DNA of 34,283 nucleotides, taken from assembly GCA_934098445.1 (NCBI GenBank), contig CAKOOW010000008.1:1-34283 (forward strand). Reading direction: 5' to 3'. The position numbers and the translations under genes were made by a program. This document shows positions 32,258 through 34,283 of the stretch, one piece after another. This DNA comes from an uncultured Bacilli bacterium (lineage in GTDB: Bacteria > Bacillota_I > Bacilli_A > RF39 > UBA660). Position 1 is the first letter of the stretch. Every line of letters begins with the position of its first letter. The notes below the pieces were generated by a model that searched no databases, was not told where the DNA came from, and worked only from the letters and a program-made list of their open reading frames with translations.

Positions 32258-33500
32258 CATCTTAAAATTGATTATACAACCACTTTTTGATATCATTAAA
32301 TTGAAACTAGAAATGATTGGTGGTTGTATGAACAAAGTATATAATACTCAAAAAGATATAGCAAGAGGTTTTATAGAATTTTTTCAAAAAATTATGCCTA
32401 ACATAAGGAAAACTCAACTTAAGATTATTCCTTTTATCCTTCATGGCATGATTATTTCTGAAAGCCTTGTTCCTTTAGATATTGCTAAAGTCCTTAAAGA
32501 TGATTTTTCTCTTGTTCAAATCGAATCTATTATCAAAAGAATCAAAAGACTTTTTACTAATAAATATTTTGATCCATATGATTTCTATGACGAAATCATA
32601 AAGCATGTAATTGTTAACTATAAGAAGAAGCATGATGATAAAAGAGTTCATATTATTTTTGACCACATGTTTTCTAGGGATAACTATACGGTTTTTATGA
32701 TTACCATGCGTATTGGTAAACAAGGCATTCCACTTTGGTTCAGATGTTTTAAAGGAAATGATTGTCCGGAAGCATTTCAAGAAGAACTTATAAAATCTGG
32801 CATAACATATGTATCAAAACTTTTTGATGGCAACTTTGACTTGATTTTTCTTGCTGATAGATGGTTTAACTCCCTTGGTTTAATGAAACATATTGATTCT
32901 CTTGGGCATACATATGTTTTAAGATTAAAGAAAAACATAAAGGTACTACATTTTGATAAAAAAGAAGGTCATAAAATTTGGAAACAGTTAAGTGATTTAC
33001 CAAAATATAAATACCACGCTACTGTTTACAATGACATTGAATTTACAGAAGAAAAATATACTACAAACATCGTTATAAGTGATTCTGTTGATACTGATGA
33101 CCCATGGATTCTTGTAACAAATGGAAGTTCAAAGCGTGCTATTAAAGATTATAGTTACCGCTTTGGGGGTATAGAATCAGTTTTTAAGAACCAAAAATCA
33201 AATGGATTTTATATTGAAAATACAGTTAATTGCTCGTTAGATTATTTTAAATCAATGTATTGTTTTGATTGCATTGGAATATAATTTTTAACCACTTTAG
33301 GAACCGACTATTCTAAAAATTCAATTTGTTATAAGCAAACAAAAATCAAGACCCATACCACCGTTCGTGGAATTAAAATTAGAACAAAATCATTATTTAA
33401 CACTGGCTTAACCTTATTTCATCGAGCCTTTGAGTCATTAAAATATGTTCGTTTAAGTTTCCGATTCATCCTTTATGATGCTTAGATTTTTCTAAAATTG
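32258..33500 (+). mobile_element. IS4-type insertion sequence (ends not resolved)
   Basis: Approximate limits around the transposase. The left side has ATACAACCAC before the gene and GGTTGTAT at its start, an internal inverted repeat (about 32273-32330) rather than a terminal one. I could not find matching terminal repeats or a target duplication. Confidence 0.5.
32328..33485 (+). pseudogene. IS4-type DDE transposase interrupted by in-frame TAA
   Basis: From ATG 32328 (GGTGG 4 nt upstream) the frame runs 318 codons to a TAA at 33282-33284 after FDCIGI. It then continues in the same frame for 66 codons (FLTTLGTDYSKNSICYKQ..., FESLKYVRLSFRFILYDA) to TAG at 33485. Without the stop it would be about 385 aa, a normal size. 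DDE parts: IIFDHMFSRD, LIFLADRWF, and the IS4-like YSYRFGGIESVFKNQK (Tyr, Arg, Glu, Lys) before the stop. All catalytic residues precede the TAA, so residual activity is possible, but the conserved tail is lost. Element ends: no convincing inverted repeats found. Confidence 0.8.
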
Positions 33501-33506
33501 GTACAA

Positions 33507-33535
33507 GAAAAAAAACTCCACCAGCTAGTGGGGAG
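33507..33535 (-). terminator. Terminator of variable surface protein copy 2
   Basis: Minus strand: CTCCCCAC..GGTGGAG hairpin with a bulge, then an 8-T run. It is 130 bp beyond the stop codon. Confidence 0.6.
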
Positions 33536-33538
33536 CGT

Positions 33539-33564
33539 TGCTGTGTTAAAAACACAGCATTTTT
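33539..33564 (+). terminator. Terminator after the transposase
   Basis: Plus strand: TGCTGTGTT/AACACAGCA 9-bp stem, loop AAA, then TTTTT. Confidence 0.75.
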
Positions 33565-33668
33565 AAGTCAATTTATAGACAGATGTCTAAAATTAAGAAA
33601 ATCGTACACTGTGGGGCTAGCTTTAACTGCTCTCGAAGCCAGTGTTTACAAGGCTTTAAGAAAAACTG
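33565..33668. other. Structured, less AT-rich spacer beyond variable copy 2
   Basis: Several short pairings (AGAC/GTCT near 33582; AAGCC/GGCTT at about 33640-33660) and CTAGCT-like motifs that recur at 33523 and 33671. No ORF. The mean GC is visibly above the background. Confidence 0.35.
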
Positions 33669-34283
33669 TCAGCTAGTCAGAGAAATGCGATAAGGATCAG
33701 ATGCTGTCCCAGAGCCTTGTGCTAGCACTTCAGCCTTCAGATTGAAAACTGGTCGAACCCCGCGGTTGAGGCTCACGTAGTTGCTACCGTTCAAGTAGTC
33801 CCAGTTGCCTGCACATCCATCCTCAAGCACGCGACGCACGCGAGCGCTACTATCATCCATGAAGCCGAGCGGCGAGGAAGCCCACCAGACCTGGCCTGAG
33901 TATAAGTAATAACCACTATTGTCATCATTCCACCCACCGGCTAGTACAATTTCATCTGTACTTAAAAGACCTACTGGATACGTTAGGGCTCCATTACCAT
34001 TAGTAGTATCACTTACAGTAAAGGCATCATTCTTTTGGGGACAAGTTAACAACACAATATCGTTATATTTATATTCACGTTCCCATGGTCCCCAATACCA
34101 ATGATATGCTGTTTTATTTGTTCCATATCCCAAGTAATTAAAATTTCTAGGTTGGTGACTACTTATTGAACGGTCATTACAGAATACATTATCAGCTAAA
34201 TATTGTTCATTAGTTGTACCAACTATATTTGTTTTATACCAATTATCTATATAAGTTTTAATAGTAGAATTATTGGTATTAGC
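33669..34283 (-). CDS. Secreted surface protein with hypervariable lectin-like domain, copy 2 (partial, 5' end outside window)
   Basis: The frame is open to the window edge (205 codons visible; an internal ATG at 34133 is not the start). It repeats copy 1 almost exactly: ANTNNSTIKTYIDNWYKTNI, KNDAFTVSDTTNGNGALTYP, LSTDEIVLAGGWNDD, LNRGVRPVFNLKAEVL. Two blocks differ: an AT-rich one (ISSHQPRNFNYLGYG against MAGNNSGTGSGISET, followed by a WYWGPWEREYKY / WRSGPWDIDSYN pair) and the GC-rich C-terminal one. The variable tail is 6 codons longer than in copy 1. Same strand and orientation, about 3.5 kb from copy 1, with an IS and a kinase remnant between. Likely a paralogue from a local duplication. 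Confidence 0.85.
   Translation of the reverse strand, partial: ANTNNSTIKTYIDNWYKTNIVGTTNEQYLADNVFCNDRSISSHQPRNFNYLGYGTNKTAYHWYWGPWEREYKYNDIVLLTCPQKNDAFTVSDTTNGNGALTYPVGLLSTDEIVLAGGWNDDNSGYYLYSGQVWWASSPLGFMDDSSARVRRVLEDGCAGNWDYLNGSNYVSLNRGVRPVFNLKAEVLAQGSGTASDPYRISLTS
33759..33887 (-). other. GC-rich variable region VR2
   Basis: About 128 bp between TGGTGG (33882-33887) and the conserved CCTCAACCGCGG. Interior codons include GAT GAT AGT AGC, then GGC AAC TGG GAC TAC, then AAC GGT AGC AAC TAC, mostly NNC/NNT. It is 18 bp longer than VR1, in frame. Confidence 0.5.

Noticed and set aside
32475..32780. 101-codon minus-strand ORF
   Set aside because: Antisense to the transposase.
33500..33668. 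Retron or guide-type RNA
   Set aside because: Hairpins are present, but no reverse transcriptase, TnpB/IscB or Cas9 lies nearby and no diagnostic motif was recognised.

Overview
The window is strongly AT-rich, with dense AT-biased genes, good Shine-Dalgarno sites, TAA/TAG/TGA all used as stops (standard bacterial code) and CCA-encoded tRNAs. Homologues of SpoVID, a YsxE/CotS-type kinase, DacB, SpmA and SpmB point to a low-GC, probably spore-forming Bacillota, most likely an uncultured gut Bacilli or Clostridia lineage. This is inferred from gene content; there is no rRNA or marker tree here.

Layout. 1-1052: the 5' part of a secreted SH3b/glucosaminidase-type wall hydrolase (minus, runs off the window). 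1.2-3 kb: a small membrane ORF and a ysxE-spoVID-like spore coat pair. 3-8.3 kb: lysS with a fused C-terminal tRNA-binding domain, a divergent PlsC-like acyltransferase, nfo, an orphan type IV prepilin, and a 10-TM metal-exporter-like protein. 8.3-12.3 kb: eleven tRNA genes in three transcription units around a hypothetical gene, a NERD nuclease-like protein and a membrane-bound XRE regulator. 12.5-15.2 kb: a dacB-spmA-spmB cortex/spore maturation operon and a hypothetical gene. 15.2-16.1 kb: a repeat region that reads best as two tandem copies of a minus-strand small RNA gene, with a 45-codon ORF antisense to one of them. 16.1-25.6 kb: a cell-envelope island of lipoprotein, SGNH protein, AlgI-type MBOAT, acyl carrier protein, fold-III PLP decarboxylase and DltA-like adenylating enzyme, then an OmpR/HisKA two-component pair and divergent uppP. 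25.6-34.3 kb: a surface-protein export locus with a TasA-like protein, a SipW-type signal peptidase, a DUF5305-like protein and three C-type-lectin-like surface proteins. Two of these carry short GC-rich hypervariable patches; the third is split by a stop codon. A broken IS4-type transposase and a histidine kinase remnant lie between the two variable copies.

Two systems stand out. (1) The 16.9-22.3 kb operon has the logic of D-alanylation (adenylate, load on carrier, MBOAT transfer, SGNH partner), but adds a PLP decarboxylase, uses an AlgI-type MBOAT, and has Ser where DltA has its stereo-selective Cys. It may decorate a surface polymer with an amino-acyl group other than D-Ala. (2) The SipW/TasA-type locus carries paralogous secreted proteins whose C-terminal lectin-like domains have GC-rich variable patches with many NNC/NNT codons, resembling targets of a diversity-generating retroelement; no reverse transcriptase or template is in the window. 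The tandem small RNA pair is a third candidate novelty.
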